A stretch of 64,000 bases of DNA. Source: Micromonospora gifhornensis (GTDB lineage Bacteria; Actinomycetota; Actinomycetes; Mycobacteriales; Micromonosporaceae). The position numbers were made by a program, and so were the translations under genes. The notes under the pieces were generated by a model that searched no databases, had not been told where the DNA came from, and saw only the letters and a program-made list of their open reading frames with translations. Positions 26,881 through 34,740 of this stretch are shown one piece after another. The first letter of the stretch is position 1, and the number at the start of each line of letters is the position of its first letter. The stretch covers positions 25,027-89,026 of the forward strand of contig NZ_BOPA01000025.1 of NCBI RefSeq assembly GCF_016863515.1, in the 5' to 3' direction.

Positions 26881-27984
26881 GTGCACGTGACCGACGGAAC
26901 CGACGGCCCCGCCGCACGGACAACAGCCAGCCGTCCCCGCAAGGGTCGCTGGCTGGCAGGCGGGGCCGTGGTCGTCGTCGCCACGGTCCTCGGCCTCACC
27001 CTGGCGCTGCGCTCCGGTGCCGCGCCCGCCTGCGCCGCGCCGATCCGACCGCAGCACGCCGCCGCGCCGCTCGCCCCGGTGGCTGCCATGGTCGCCCCGC
27101 CGGCCATGCTGGCCCCACCGGCCATGCTCGCCCCGCCGGCCTTGCTCGCCCCGCGGGCTGCCGGCAGCGTCGGCAAGGGCAAGGCGACCTTCTACGACTC
27201 GACGGGTACGGACGGCAACTGCTCCTATCCGACGGCCCCCGCCGGCCGGCTCTACGTCGCACTCGGCCCCGACAAGTACGCCGACGGCGCAGCCTGCGGC
27301 GGATATCTCGACGTCACCGGACCCAGGGGCACCGTACGGGTCATGGTCGCCGACCAGTGCCCGGAGTGCCCACCCGGACACCTCGACCTGTCCAGGGAGG
27401 CGTTCACCCGCATCGCCGACCCGGTCCGCGGCGTCGTCGACGTCAGCTACCGCCTGGTCGTCGACCCGCCGCTGACCGGCCCGCTCACCTTCCGGATCAA
27501 GGAGGGTGCGTCGCAGTGGTGGTTCGCGGTCCTGGTGGCCGGGCACGGCAATCCGTTGCGTGCCGTCGAGGTACGCCAAGGCAGTTCGGGCAACTGGCGG
27601 GCAGCGAGCCGGCAGAGCTACAACTACTGGCTGATCGATTCCGGGGCCGGCCCCGGCCCGTTCCAGATCCGGGTCACCGACATCCGGGGCCACCGGGTCA
27701 CCGCCTCCGGCATCCGGATGGCCCCCGGCCAGGTCCAGCGCAGCACGGTCCGGATGTACGGCGGCACCTCGGGCGGGTCGACCACCGCGCCCGCCTCGAC
27801 CACCGCCCCCAGGTCGCCCTCGTCCAGCCCGAAGCCGACCGCCCGCGCGTCGGCACGCCCGTCCCCGTCGACGCTGGCACCGGTGGGCGCGTCAGCCTCA
27901 CCGACGGTGATCGCAGCCCCGGACCGGGAGGCGGTGGCACTCGCGTCGATCCAGCCCGACGCGGGACCCCGAGGTTGCGCCTGA
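26881..27984 (+). CDS. Secreted expansin-like protein (EXLX family)
   Basis: The ~367-residue protein begins with an N-terminal membrane helix/signal (LAGGAVVVVATVLGLTLALR) and a spacer with the repeated unit APPAMLAPPAMLAPPALLAP. A double-psi beta-barrel follows (KGKATFYDSTGTDGNCSYPT, DQCPECPPGHLDLSREAF), then a CBM63-like C-terminal domain (WWFAVLVAGHGNPLRAVEV). These are the two domains of bacterial expansins such as BsEXLX1, which loosen plant or bacterial wall polysaccharides without hydrolysis. The aspartate in GHLDLS, required in expansins, is present. A Ser/Thr/Pro-rich tail of ~80 residues ends the protein. Starts at GTG 26881 and 26887 are both possible. Confidence 0.87.
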   Translation: MHVTDGTDGPAARTTASRPRKGRWLAGGAVVVVATVLGLTLALRSGAAPACAAPIRPQHAAAPLAPVAAMVAPPAMLAPPAMLAPPALLAPRAAGSVGKGKATFYDSTGTDGNCSYPTAPAGRLYVALGPDKYADGAACGGYLDVTGPRGTVRVMVADQCPECPPGHLDLSREAFTRIADPVRGVVDVSYRLVVDPPLTGPLTFRIKEGASQWWFAVLVAGHGNPLRAVEVRQGSSGNWRAASRQSYNYWLIDSGAGPGPFQIRVTDIRGHRVTASGIRMAPGQVQRSTVRMYGGTSGGSTTAPASTTAPRSPSSSPKPTARASARPSPSTLAPVGASASPTVIAAPDREAVALASIQPDAGPRGCA

Positions 27985-28152
27985 CCGCGCTCGTATCCGC
28001 GGCCGCCTGCCCGCGCACCGCGCTGGTCGGCGAGCTTACGGACGCTCTCCGATCTCACACCCGCGTGGTCGGGGTCCCGCCGGGCGGTGATCCGCGCGGG
28101 TCAGGACCCGGCCGGGAGGCTACTTCTACACAGGTCGGGCGGGATGCTCAGG

Positions 28153-28710
28153 TCAGCGGGTCGAGTCCGCGGTGGTTTGCTGGGGTTGATCCTCGTTGAG
28201 ACCGAGCCACATCAGGATCTCGTCCCGGTCGTCGCCGGGGGCGACCCGGATCGCGCCGGGCCACCGGCCCACCTCGCGGTAGCCGAGTCGCCGGTAGAAC
28301 CGGTCCAGCCCCAGCCCGTCGCGTACCGTCACGTGCAGTGCCGCCAGCCCGAGGTCCCGCCCGATCTGCGCGGCCGTACGCATCAGCGCGTCGCCGACAC
28401 CGCGTCCCTGAACGTCCGGGTGGACCATCACCCGGGTGAGGACCCGCAGGTGCCGCTTCAGGTGGAACCGTGGATCGGTGAAGATCGCCATGGCGACCAG
28501 TCGGTCGTCGTCGTACCCGAGCAGCAGTCGGTCTGGGCCGTCGGCGATGCCCGCGAGGGTCGGGTCGGCGATCGTCCGCACCTTGTCGGCGGTGACCGGT
28601 GCCACGAAGCCGACCGCGCCGCCCGCGTTTGTGACGTCCACCCAGAGCGCGACGATGTCGGCGCGCAGTTGCGGCGTGAGTTCGGGGTCGAGGACGAAAC
28701 GCAGGGTCAC
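28153..28710 (-). CDS. GNAT-family N-acetyltransferase
   Basis: The 185-residue protein carries the GNAT fold, with the acetyl-CoA pyrophosphate loop in VMVHPDVQGRGVGDALMRTA and a C-terminal DRFYRRLGYREVG strand-helix, the classic family ending. The substrate is unknown. I choose GTG 28710 because GAGGA lies seven bases upstream. The frame stays open further, but those extra codons run into the tRNA-Leu gene. It is convergent with the expansin gene. The 168 bp between them hold nothing I can identify. Confidence 0.85.
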   Translation of the reverse strand: MTLRFVLDPELTPQLRADIVALWVDVTNAGGAVGFVAPVTADKVRTIADPTLAGIADGPDRLLLGYDDDRLVAMAIFTDPRFHLKRHLRVLTRVMVHPDVQGRGVGDALMRTAAQIGRDLGLAALHVTVRDGLGLDRFYRRLGYREVGRWPGAIRVAPGDDRDEILMWLGLNEDQPQQTTADSTR

Positions 28711-28782
28711 CTGCACATCCTCGCCAAGTCGCCGGCCCGACGCCCGTGATCGTGATGCGCCCGACAGGGCAGAGGGTGTTGG

Positions 28783-28865
28783 TGCGGGAGGGGGGATTCG
28801 AACCCCCACGTCCTTTCGGACAATAGGACCTAAACCTACCGCGGCTGCCGTTACGCCACTCCCGC
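28783..28865 (-). tRNA. tRNA-Leu(TAG)
   Basis: An 83-nt class II tRNA folds on the minus strand. The acceptor is GCGGGAG/CTCCCGC with A73. The anticodon stem GTAGG/CCTAT holds loop TTTAGGT, giving anticodon TAG for CUA codons. A long variable arm TGTCCGAAAGGACG, typical of tRNA-Leu, is present, and the T arm is GGGGG-TTCGAAT-CCCCC. CCA is not encoded. Confidence 0.95.
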
Positions 28866-28917
28866 CGGCACTGAGAGTCTAGGGCGTCGCACCGGCCCGC
28901 TGTCGAGGCCTCCGAGG

Positions 28918-29000
28918 GTGTGATCGACACCGTTTCGACGTAGTGGCGGTCTCCCGGTCGGGCCGATACCCCCACTACGCCGTAACGGAGTCGATCACAC
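28918..29000. terminator. Long imperfect inverted repeat downstream of bcp
   Basis: A 29-bp arm beginning GTGTGATCGAC (28918-28946) pairs with 28972-29000 at 26 of 29 positions, around a 25-nt loop. It lies just downstream of the minus-strand bcp gene and upstream of tRNA-Leu. It probably ends bcp transcription. A further GAGTCGATCACGC just beyond (29026-29038) repeats the end of the arm. Confidence 0.6.
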
Positions 29001-29041
29001 TAGGCCAGTCCCCGCGCCGTGCCGGAGTCGATCACGCCAGA

Positions 29042-29518
29042 TCAGTCCAGGCCGAGGTCGCGGCGCAGCTTGGCGACGTGGCCGGTGGCCTTGACGTTGT
29101 AGAGCGCCCGCTCGATCTTGCCGTCCTCGTCGATCACGAACGTCGAGCGGATCACACCGGTGACGGTACGGCCGTACGACTGCTTCTCGCCGTACGCCCC
29201 GTAGGCGGTCAGCACCGTCTTGTCGGTGTCGGCAGCCAACGGGAAGGTGATCGCGTCGCGCTCGCGGAACTTGGCGAGCTTCTCCGGCTTGTCCGGCGAG
29301 ATGCCGATCACCTCGTAGCCTGCGGCCTGGAGCGAGGCGAGCGAGTCACGGAAGTCGCAGGCCTGCTTGGTGCAGCCGGGGGTCATCGCCGCCGGGTAGG
29401 CGTACAGGATGACTTTGCGGCCGCGCAGGTCGGCCAGGGTGACCTGGTCACCGGTGTCGGTGGGGAGGGTGAACTCGGGCGCCGGGTCACCGGGGGAGAG
29501 GCGGGCGGGTGCGGTCAT
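29042..29518 (-). CDS. bcp: Peroxiredoxin, BCP/PrxQ type (thioredoxin-dependent thiol peroxidase)
   Basis: The 158-residue protein reduces hydroperoxides with electrons from thioredoxin. It has the PrxQ active site YPAAMTPGCTKQACDFRDSL, with the peroxidatic Cys in TPGCT and the resolving Cys five residues later. IGISPDKPEKLAKF and STFVIDEDGKI are also present. The ATG at 29518 gives the family's normal N-terminus (LSPGDPAPEFTLP). The longer open frame upstream would only add low-complexity residues. A long inverted repeat follows the gene. Confidence 0.93.
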   Translation of the reverse strand: MTAPARLSPGDPAPEFTLPTDTGDQVTLADLRGRKVILYAYPAAMTPGCTKQACDFRDSLASLQAAGYEVIGISPDKPEKLAKFRERDAITFPLAADTDKTVLTAYGAYGEKQSYGRTVTGVIRSTFVIDEDGKIERALYNVKATGHVAKLRRDLGLD

Positions 29519-29692
29519 GGCCCGACCATACCGCCGGGCCGCGCCGACCTCGCCGACCGCCAGGCCGACCGGGCTGAGCCGGGCCAACGGCTCCCTCCGA
29601 CAGGCCGGGCTCAGCCGGGCCGAGGGGCTCGGCCGGGCCAAAGGCTCCCCCAGGCCGAGGGCACAGCCCGACGCTCGGCATTCCGCTGGAAT

Positions 29693-29729
29693 TAACACAA
29701 CTGTGTTGTTGCCATCTATAGGCAACAAG
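29693..29729 (+). promoter_or_regulatory. Two palindromes over a candidate cbiM promoter
   Basis: AACACA-AC-TGTGTT lies at 29695-29708, followed by TTGTTGCC-ATCTATA-GGCAACAA at 29707-29729. A candidate -35 TTAACA (29693-29698) and -10 CTATAG (29717-29722) are 18 bp apart. The first palindrome therefore fills the spacer and the second covers the -10. This fits a metal-responsive repressor of the cobalt transporter. No cobalamin riboswitch is evident in the 290-bp leader. Confidence 0.55.
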
Positions 29730-29807
29730 GTGAGACGGGAAATACGCTCGGTCTGCCGGCGAGCGTGGGCCCGCCGTCCCGTGGGAGGTCACGTGGAAAA
29801 CCTGGCC

Positions 29808-30509
29808 ATGCACATCTCGAACGGCATCATCAACGGTCCTGTCGCCGCGCTCTTCGCGGTGATCGCCCTGGTCGCGATGGCGCTCGCCGTCCACCGTGGA
29901 CGACAGGACTTGGACGACCGGCTGGCCCCGATGGCGGGCCTGGTCGCCGCCTTCATCTTCGCCGTGCAGATGCTCAACTTCCCGATCTTCACCGCCGGGG
30001 TCAGCGGCCACCTGCTCGGTGGCGCGCTCGCCGCCATGCTTGTCGGCCCCTGGGTCGGCGCGCTCTGCATCGCCGTGGTGCTTGTGGTGCAGGCCCTCGT
30101 CTTCGGCGACGGCGGGGTGGCCATGCTCGGGCTCAGCATCACCAACATGGGGGTGATCGCGGTCGCGGTGGCGTACCTGCTGATCGCGCTGCTGCTGCGG
30201 GTGCTGCCGCGTACCCCTGCCGGGTTGGCCGTCACCGCCTTCGTCGCCGCGCTGGTAAGCGTGGTGGTCGCGGCGATGGGCTTCGTCCTGCAGTACTGGC
30301 TCGGCGGCACCGCCGACCTCGGCGGCAACCTGGCCGGGCTGGCCGGGACGATGGCCGTGTCCCACCTGTTCATCGGCATCGGCGAGGGCCTGATCACCGC
30401 CACCACGGTGGTCACCGTGGCGAAGGTCCGACCCGATCTGGTGTACGCGCTGCGCGCCCGTAAGCCGGTCAGCCCGGCGTCCGTCCCCGCCGTCGGAGGT
30501 GTCCGGTGA
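29808..30509 (+). CDS. cbiM: Cobalt/nickel ECF transporter S component
   Basis: The 233-residue membrane protein is the substrate-binding component of a Co2+/Ni2+ uptake system. It has the required N-terminus Met-His-Ile (MHISNGI), where the amino group and His2 help bind the metal. The helices carry GVSGHLLGGALAAML, VQALVFGDGGVAMLGLSITN and HLFIGIGEGLITA. ATG 29808 is chosen for that N-terminus, although the best Shine-Dalgarno (GGGAGG, 29783) is better placed for an in-frame GTG at 29793. Cobalt is favoured over nickel because the small partner is CbiN-like. It overlaps cbiN by 4 bp. Confidence 0.9.
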   Translation: MHISNGIINGPVAALFAVIALVAMALAVHRGRQDLDDRLAPMAGLVAAFIFAVQMLNFPIFTAGVSGHLLGGALAAMLVGPWVGALCIAVVLVVQALVFGDGGVAMLGLSITNMGVIAVAVAYLLIALLLRVLPRTPAGLAVTAFVAALVSVVVAAMGFVLQYWLGGTADLGGNLAGLAGTMAVSHLFIGIGEGLITATTVVTVAKVRPDLVYALRARKPVSPASVPAVGGVR

Positions 30510-30919
30510 GGCGTTTCTGGGGTTTCCTCGCAGGCGGGTTGCTGGTGGCCCTGCTGCTGGCCGGCGTGGTCAGCAACTTCGCCTCGCCGCACCCGGACGG
30601 GCTGGACTCCTCGCTGCGTGAGGGCTGCACCGTCGACGCCGACGGCGAGATCACCGGCGGCAGTTGCCCGGCCCAGCAGGAGAAGGAGCACGAGATCGGT
30701 GGGCCGCTCGCCGACTACGGCATCGCCGGCATCGACAACGACGTCCTCTCCACCGGGCTGTCCGGCGTACTGGGCGTCCTGCTGACCTTCGCCCTGGCCG
30801 GCGGCGCGTTCTGGCTGTTCCGTCGGCGCGACACCGACCCGACCCCGCAACAGGTCGACCCGACTCAGGAACCGCTCGACGCGGACCGGTCGGGCACACC
30901 CGCGTCGAGCCAGGGGTAG
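30506..30919 (+). CDS. cbiN: Cobalt ECF transporter small membrane subunit (PDGLE domain)
   Basis: The 137-residue protein has an N-terminal helix (LAGGLLVALLLAGVVSNFA), then the hallmark PDGLD (PDGLE domain) and a second helix (LLTFALAGGAFWLF), followed by a hydrophilic tail. It assists CbiM in metal capture. A cysteine pair in the loop (GCT...SCPA) may form a disulfide outside the membrane. The start is GTG 30506 overlapping the cbiM TGA. It is longer than the ~100-residue enteric CbiN and is closer to actinobacterial NikN/CbiN forms. Confidence 0.87.
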   Translation: MRRFWGFLAGGLLVALLLAGVVSNFASPHPDGLDSSLREGCTVDADGEITGGSCPAQQEKEHEIGGPLADYGIAGIDNDVLSTGLSGVLGVLLTFALAGGAFWLFRRRDTDPTPQQVDPTQEPLDADRSGTPASSQG

Positions 30920-30924
30920 CGCCG

Positions 30925-31695
30925 GTGGGTGCCGGGCACGCCCACGTGCTCTACCGGGAGTCCGACTCGCCGGTGCACCGGTTGCCACCGGAGGTGAAGA
31001 TCGCGGCGATGGTGGCGTTCACCGTCGCCGTGGTCGCCACCCCCCGGGCGGCGTTCTGGGCCTTCGGCGCGTACGCCCTGATGGTCGCGGTGGTGGCGGC
31101 GCTGGCCCGGGTGAGCCCTCGATGGCTGCTCACCCGGTCGGCGATCGAGGTGCCGTTCGTGCTGTTCGCGTTCGCGTTGCCGATCATCGGTGCGGGCGAA
31201 CGGGTCGACGTGCTCGGCCTCAGCCTCTCCACCGAGGGCCTCTACGGCGCGTGGAACATCCTCGCCAAGGGCACCCTCGGGGTCTGGGCGTCGCTGCTGC
31301 TGGCCGCGACCACCACCACCCGTGACCTGATCGTCGGGCTGGACCGGCTGCGCTGCCCGCAGATCATCACCCAGATCGCCACCTTCATGCTGCGCTACCT
31401 CGACGTGCTTGTCGGCGAGGCCCGCCGGATGCGGGTCGCGCGGATCTCCCGGGGCGACGACCCGCGCTTCCTGTGGCAGCTGCGCGGCTTCGCCGCCGGC
31501 ATCGGCGCGCTGTTCCTGCGCGCCTTCGAACGCGGGGAACGGGTCTACCTGGCGATGCTGTCGCGCGGCTACACCGGGCGGATGCCGGCGGTGTGGCAGG
31601 GCGCCGGGGCGGCCACCACCGGGCAGTGGCTGGTGGCGGCGACCGTGCCGCTGCTGGCCGGCACCGTCGCCGCCACCGCCGCCGTACTGACATGA
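30925..31695 (+). CDS. cbiQ: Cobalt ECF transporter T component (transmembrane)
   Basis: The 256-residue protein is the energy-coupling membrane component. It has several hydrophobic helices (VKIAAMVAFTVAVVATPRAA onward) and the two coupling-helix motifs, ARISRGD and AMLSRGYTGRMP, with the Ala-Arg-Gly/Ser signatures that touch the ATPases. The start is GTG 30925 after AGGGG. The open frame extending upstream overlaps cbiN and is not coding. It overlaps cbiO as ATGA. Confidence 0.9.
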   Translation: MGAGHAHVLYRESDSPVHRLPPEVKIAAMVAFTVAVVATPRAAFWAFGAYALMVAVVAALARVSPRWLLTRSAIEVPFVLFAFALPIIGAGERVDVLGLSLSTEGLYGAWNILAKGTLGVWASLLLAATTTTRDLIVGLDRLRCPQIITQIATFMLRYLDVLVGEARRMRVARISRGDDPRFLWQLRGFAAGIGALFLRAFERGERVYLAMLSRGYTGRMPAVWQGAGAATTGQWLVAATVPLLAGTVAATAAVLT

Positions 31696-32456
31696 TTCAC
31701 GGTGTGGCATCGACCGCACCCAGCCTCGACGTCCGAGGCGTCCGGTACGCCTACCCGGACGGGCACGTCGCCCTGCACGGCGTGGACCTGACAGTGGCCC
31801 GGGGCGAACGGGTGGCCCTGCTCGGGCCCAACGGCGCCGGCAAGACCACCCTGGTGCTGCACCTCAACGGCATCCTGAGCGCCACCGAGGGCAGCGTCAC
31901 CGTCGGCGGGCTGCCGGTGACAGGCGACCGGGCGCGGCTGGCCGAGATCCGGCGGCGGGTCGGCATCGTCTTCCAGGACCCCGACGACCAGCTCTTCCTG
32001 CCCACCGTCGCCGAGGATGTGGCGTTCGGGCCGGCCAACCTGGGGCTACGCGGGGCGGAACTGGCCGCCCGGGTGGACGAGGCGCTGGCCGCGGTGGGCA
32101 TGTCCGAGCATCGTGACCGCGCCCCGCACCACCTCTCCTTCGGCCAGCGCCGCCGGGTGGCGGTGGCCACCGTGCTGGCGATGCACCCGGAGATCCTGGT
32201 GCTCGACGAGCCGTCGTCGAACCTCGACCCGGCGGCCCGCCGGGAACTCGCCACCATCCTGCGCGCCCTGCCGGTGACCCTGTTGATGGTCACCCACGAC
32301 CTGCCGTACGCGTTCGAACTCTGCGACCGGTCGGTGATCCTCGACGGCGGCCGGATCGTGGCCGACGGGCCCACCGCCGACCTGCTCGGCGACACCGACC
32401 TGCTCGCCCGGCACCGCCTCGAACTGCCGTACCCGTTCAGTCCCGCTCGGAAGTGA
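31692..32456 (+). CDS. cbiO: Cobalt ECF transporter ATP-binding protein
   Basis: The 254-residue ABC ATPase powers CbiMNQ. Walker A is LLGPNGAGKTTL, the Q-loop FQDPDDQLF is typical of CbiO/EcfA, the signature is LSFGQRRRVAVA, Walker B is ILVLDEPSSNLDP and the switch histidine sits in MVTHD. The start is ATG 31692, coupled to cbiQ. The last 20 bp overlap the end of the convergent membrane-protein gene. A single ATPase gene suggests a homodimer. Confidence 0.93.
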   Translation: MIHGVASTAPSLDVRGVRYAYPDGHVALHGVDLTVARGERVALLGPNGAGKTTLVLHLNGILSATEGSVTVGGLPVTGDRARLAEIRRRVGIVFQDPDDQLFLPTVAEDVAFGPANLGLRGAELAARVDEALAAVGMSEHRDRAPHHLSFGQRRRVAVATVLAMHPEILVLDEPSSNLDPAARRELATILRALPVTLLMVTHDLPYAFELCDRSVILDGGRIVADGPTADLLGDTDLLARHRLELPYPFSPARK

Positions 32457-33546
32457 CAGTCGCGGCGGGTGCCGGGGTCGATGCGGCGGCCGCGCGGGCG
32501 GCGGTGTGCAGCCGCAGGACGGCAGCGGCCAGCGCCCCCGCTCCGGCCCCGACGGCCAGGACCACAAGCACCCGGGCGAGCGTCGGTGGCCACGGCACCG
32601 GCACGACGGACCGGGCGAGCAGCGCCGCGTTCGTCACCCCGGCGAACAACGCCAGGCAGGCCCCGGCCAACGCCAGCGGAAAATCGGCACCGGTGCGACG
32701 GCGCACCGCCCACCCGGCGGCGGCGAGCGCGCCGAGCCCGGACAGCAGCGTCCACACCGGCCCGGTCAGCAACCCGAGCAGCACCGCGCCGACCCCGGTC
32801 GCGCCGGCGTCCAGCGTCCGGCCGACCGCGAGCAGCACGGCCGCCACCCCACCGACGGCCAGCAGAGCGCCGAGGCCGGCCGACGCCCGCCGGCCCGGGG
32901 CCGAAGCCGCCGGTAGCAGGCCGAGCGCACCCGCCGCGAGCGCGCCGACGATCGCCACCACCCACCACGGGTACGCGTCCGGCGGCGGCACCCAGTGCAG
33001 GCTGCCCCGGATCTCCGCCAGCCCGTCCGGGTCACGCAGCGGCACGACCCAGTCGCGTACCCGGTGCTCCCGGTCGGGTGCGGCGCGGACCTGGGCGGGC
33101 GGTCCGGCCTCCCGCCAGAGTGCCCGCTGGTCGTGCCAGCGGGCGGTCGAACCGGACTCGACCCGACGCCACTGCGGTGCGGCGGCCGGATCCACCTCCG
33201 GCGGCAGGACGGTCTCCCCGGCGATGGTGCGATTCAGGTACGTCGCGGGGGAGCGGGTGTTCTCGTACACCCCGTCCGGTCCCACCCGCAGGTACGGCTC
33301 ACCCGAGTAGCCGATCACCTCCACCGGCTGGTCACCGGTGTTTGTCAGTTCCAGCCGGGCACCCGCCTCGATCACCCGTACCGAAAGCTGCGGGCGGTCC
33401 GGGGCCACGGCGCTGATCTCGACCCGGTAGTCGGTCCCGTTCGGGGCGTCGGCGCCGTGCGCCACCGCCGGGGCAGCGGTGGCGATCAGCGTGGTGACCA
33501 GGCCGGCGAGCAGCAGCCCGGCCCGGGCCAGCAGGGCACGGCTCAC
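32437..33546 (-). CDS. Secreted/membrane protein of unknown function, last gene of the sigma-DsbA operon
   Basis: The 369-residue protein has a signal peptide (LLARAGLLLAGLVTTLIATAAPAVAHG) and an extracytoplasmic beta-rich domain of ~150 residues with LELTNTGDQPVEVIGYSGEPYLRV. About five membrane helices follow from WWVVAIVGALAAGALGLLPA onward. It has no family I can name. The start is GTG 33546, overlapping the stop of the DsbA-like gene. Location after sigma, MauE and DsbA genes and opposite CopC-CopD suggests a role in envelope redox or metal handling (inference). Its 3' end overlaps cbiO by 20 bp. Confidence 0.75.
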   Translation of the reverse strand: MSRALLARAGLLLAGLVTTLIATAAPAVAHGADAPNGTDYRVEISAVAPDRPQLSVRVIEAGARLELTNTGDQPVEVIGYSGEPYLRVGPDGVYENTRSPATYLNRTIAGETVLPPEVDPAAAPQWRRVESGSTARWHDQRALWREAGPPAQVRAAPDREHRVRDWVVPLRDPDGLAEIRGSLHWVPPPDAYPWWVVAIVGALAAGALGLLPAASAPGRRASAGLGALLAVGGVAAVLLAVGRTLDAGATGVGAVLLGLLTGPVWTLLSGLGALAAAGWAVRRRTGADFPLALAGACLALFAGVTNAALLARSVVPVPWPPTLARVLVVLAVGAGAGALAAAVLRLHTAARAAAASTPAPAATVTSERD

Positions 33547-34259
33547 CGCCCGGCCGCCTCCACCGCAGCGGTGATGTTCTCCGGCGTCCACTCCCGCACC
33601 TGCTCGCCGTTGACCAGGACGGTCGGGGTGCCGGTGACGTTGGCCTCGGTCGCCTTCTCGCTGACGTGCGAGGTCCACGGCTTGTACTTGCCGTCGCGTA
33701 CGCAGCTGCCGAAGCTGTCGCGGTTCAACCCGACCTCGGCCCCGATGTCGATCAACTCGTTGTCGCTGAGCTGCGCGCCGTTCTCCGGCGGCTGCTTGTC
33801 GAACAGCGCCTTGCTGAACTCGGTGAACCTGCCGCCCTCGGCGGCACAACCGGACGCGGCCGACGCGCGGGTCGAGTACTGGGTGCTGGAGAAGCGGTTC
33901 AGGTAGGCCACCGGGTGGTACACCACCCGGGCCTTGCCGTCGCTGACCAGCTGTTCGATCGTCGCGCCACTGGTCTGCTCGAACTGCTTGCAGGCCGGGC
34001 AGAGGTAGTCCTCGTACACGTCGATGGTCACCGGTCCGCTGCCGACCACGATGCCGGTGCCGTCCTCGGTCGCCCCCGGCGGAGCGACGAAGGTTCCGGA
34101 ACTCTGACTGGACCAGACGCTCCAGCCGATCAGGCCCGCGACCACAAGCACCGCGACCGCCCCGATCGAGACCCACAGCGTCCGCTTGCGCCGCCGTTCC
34201 CGGGCCAACTGCTCCCGGACCACGCGGGCCGCGTCCTTGCGCCCCTTGCGACTACTCAT
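33543..34259 (-). CDS. Membrane-anchored DsbA-like thiol oxidoreductase
   Basis: The 238-residue protein has a very basic N-terminus, one membrane helix (VSIGAVAVLVVAGLIGWSVW, ~30-50) and a DsbA_4-type thioredoxin fold outside. The active site is DYLCPACKQF (CPAC) and the cis-proline loop is VTGTPTVLVNG. Such proteins form or shuffle disulfides in exported proteins. The upstream MauE gene probably supplies the membrane redox partner. It overlaps the flanking genes at both ends. Confidence 0.88.
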   Translation of the reverse strand: MSSRKGRKDAARVVREQLARERRRKRTLWVSIGAVAVLVVAGLIGWSVWSSQSSGTFVAPPGATEDGTGIVVGSGPVTIDVYEDYLCPACKQFEQTSGATIEQLVSDGKARVVYHPVAYLNRFSSTQYSTRASAASGCAAEGGRFTEFSKALFDKQPPENGAQLSDNELIDIGAEVGLNRDSFGSCVRDGKYKPWTSHVSEKATEANVTGTPTVLVNGEQVREWTPENITAAVEAAGR

Positions 34260-34740
34260 CCTCGTCCTCCACCGGTTCGCCCGTCAGCGCGCCGTCCACC
34301 GAGACGGCCGTGCGGGGCCAGATCAGCAGGAACCCGGCCAACGCCAGGAAACCCAGATCCCGGAGGATCTCCGGGAGATAGCTCGGGGTCTGCCCGGGAG
34401 GCAGCGCGCCGCCGGTGCCGAAGCAGCCACAGTCGATCGCCAACCCGCGCGACCAGGCCGAGATGATGCCGGCGATGAAGACCACCAGCAGCGCCGCGGA
34501 GACCCCGGCGACCAGTCGGGTGGCCAGCCCGAGCAGCAGCAGTACGCCGAGCGCCAGCTCGACGAAGGGCAGCGCCGCCCCGACCACCACCGACACGTCG
34601 TACGGCAGCACCTGGTAGGCGTGCACCGCCCGGCCGGAGGCGGCCAGGTCACCGACCTTCGTCGCGCCCGCGTACAGCCAGACGGCGGCCAGCCCGAGGC
34701 GGACGACCAGCCCGAGCCAGGGCAGCAGCTTCCTGTTCAC
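34252..34740 (-). CDS. MauE/DoxX-family membrane protein
   Basis: The 162-residue protein has four membrane helices and the motifs LAAVWLYAGATKV and AIDCGCFGTGG. The Cys-Gly-Cys at the second site suggests a redox role like that of MauE, which helps DsbA-type proteins form disulfides in methylamine dehydrogenase maturation. Here it probably cycles electrons between the DsbA-like protein and quinone, as VKOR or DsbB would (inference). The start is GTG 34740, overlapping the sigma factor stop by 4 bp. The tail is acidic (EPVEDEDE). Confidence 0.82.
   Translation of the reverse strand: MNRKLLPWLGLVVRLGLAAVWLYAGATKVGDLAASGRAVHAYQVLPYDVSVVVGAALPFVELALGVLLLLGLATRLVAGVSAALLVVFIAGIISAWSRGLAIDCGCFGTGGALPPGQTPSYLPEILRDLGFLALAGFLLIWPRTAVSVDGALTGEPVEDEDE

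Noticed and set aside
28711..28809. N-terminal extension of the acetyltransferase
   Set aside because: The extra codons run into the tRNA-Leu gene and have no family similarity. GTG 28710 has a good RBS.
29519..29807. Cobalamin riboswitch in the cbiM leader
   Set aside because: The leader lacks a recognisable B12 box and the expected helices. Two palindromes over a promoter explain control better. A covariance search would settle it.
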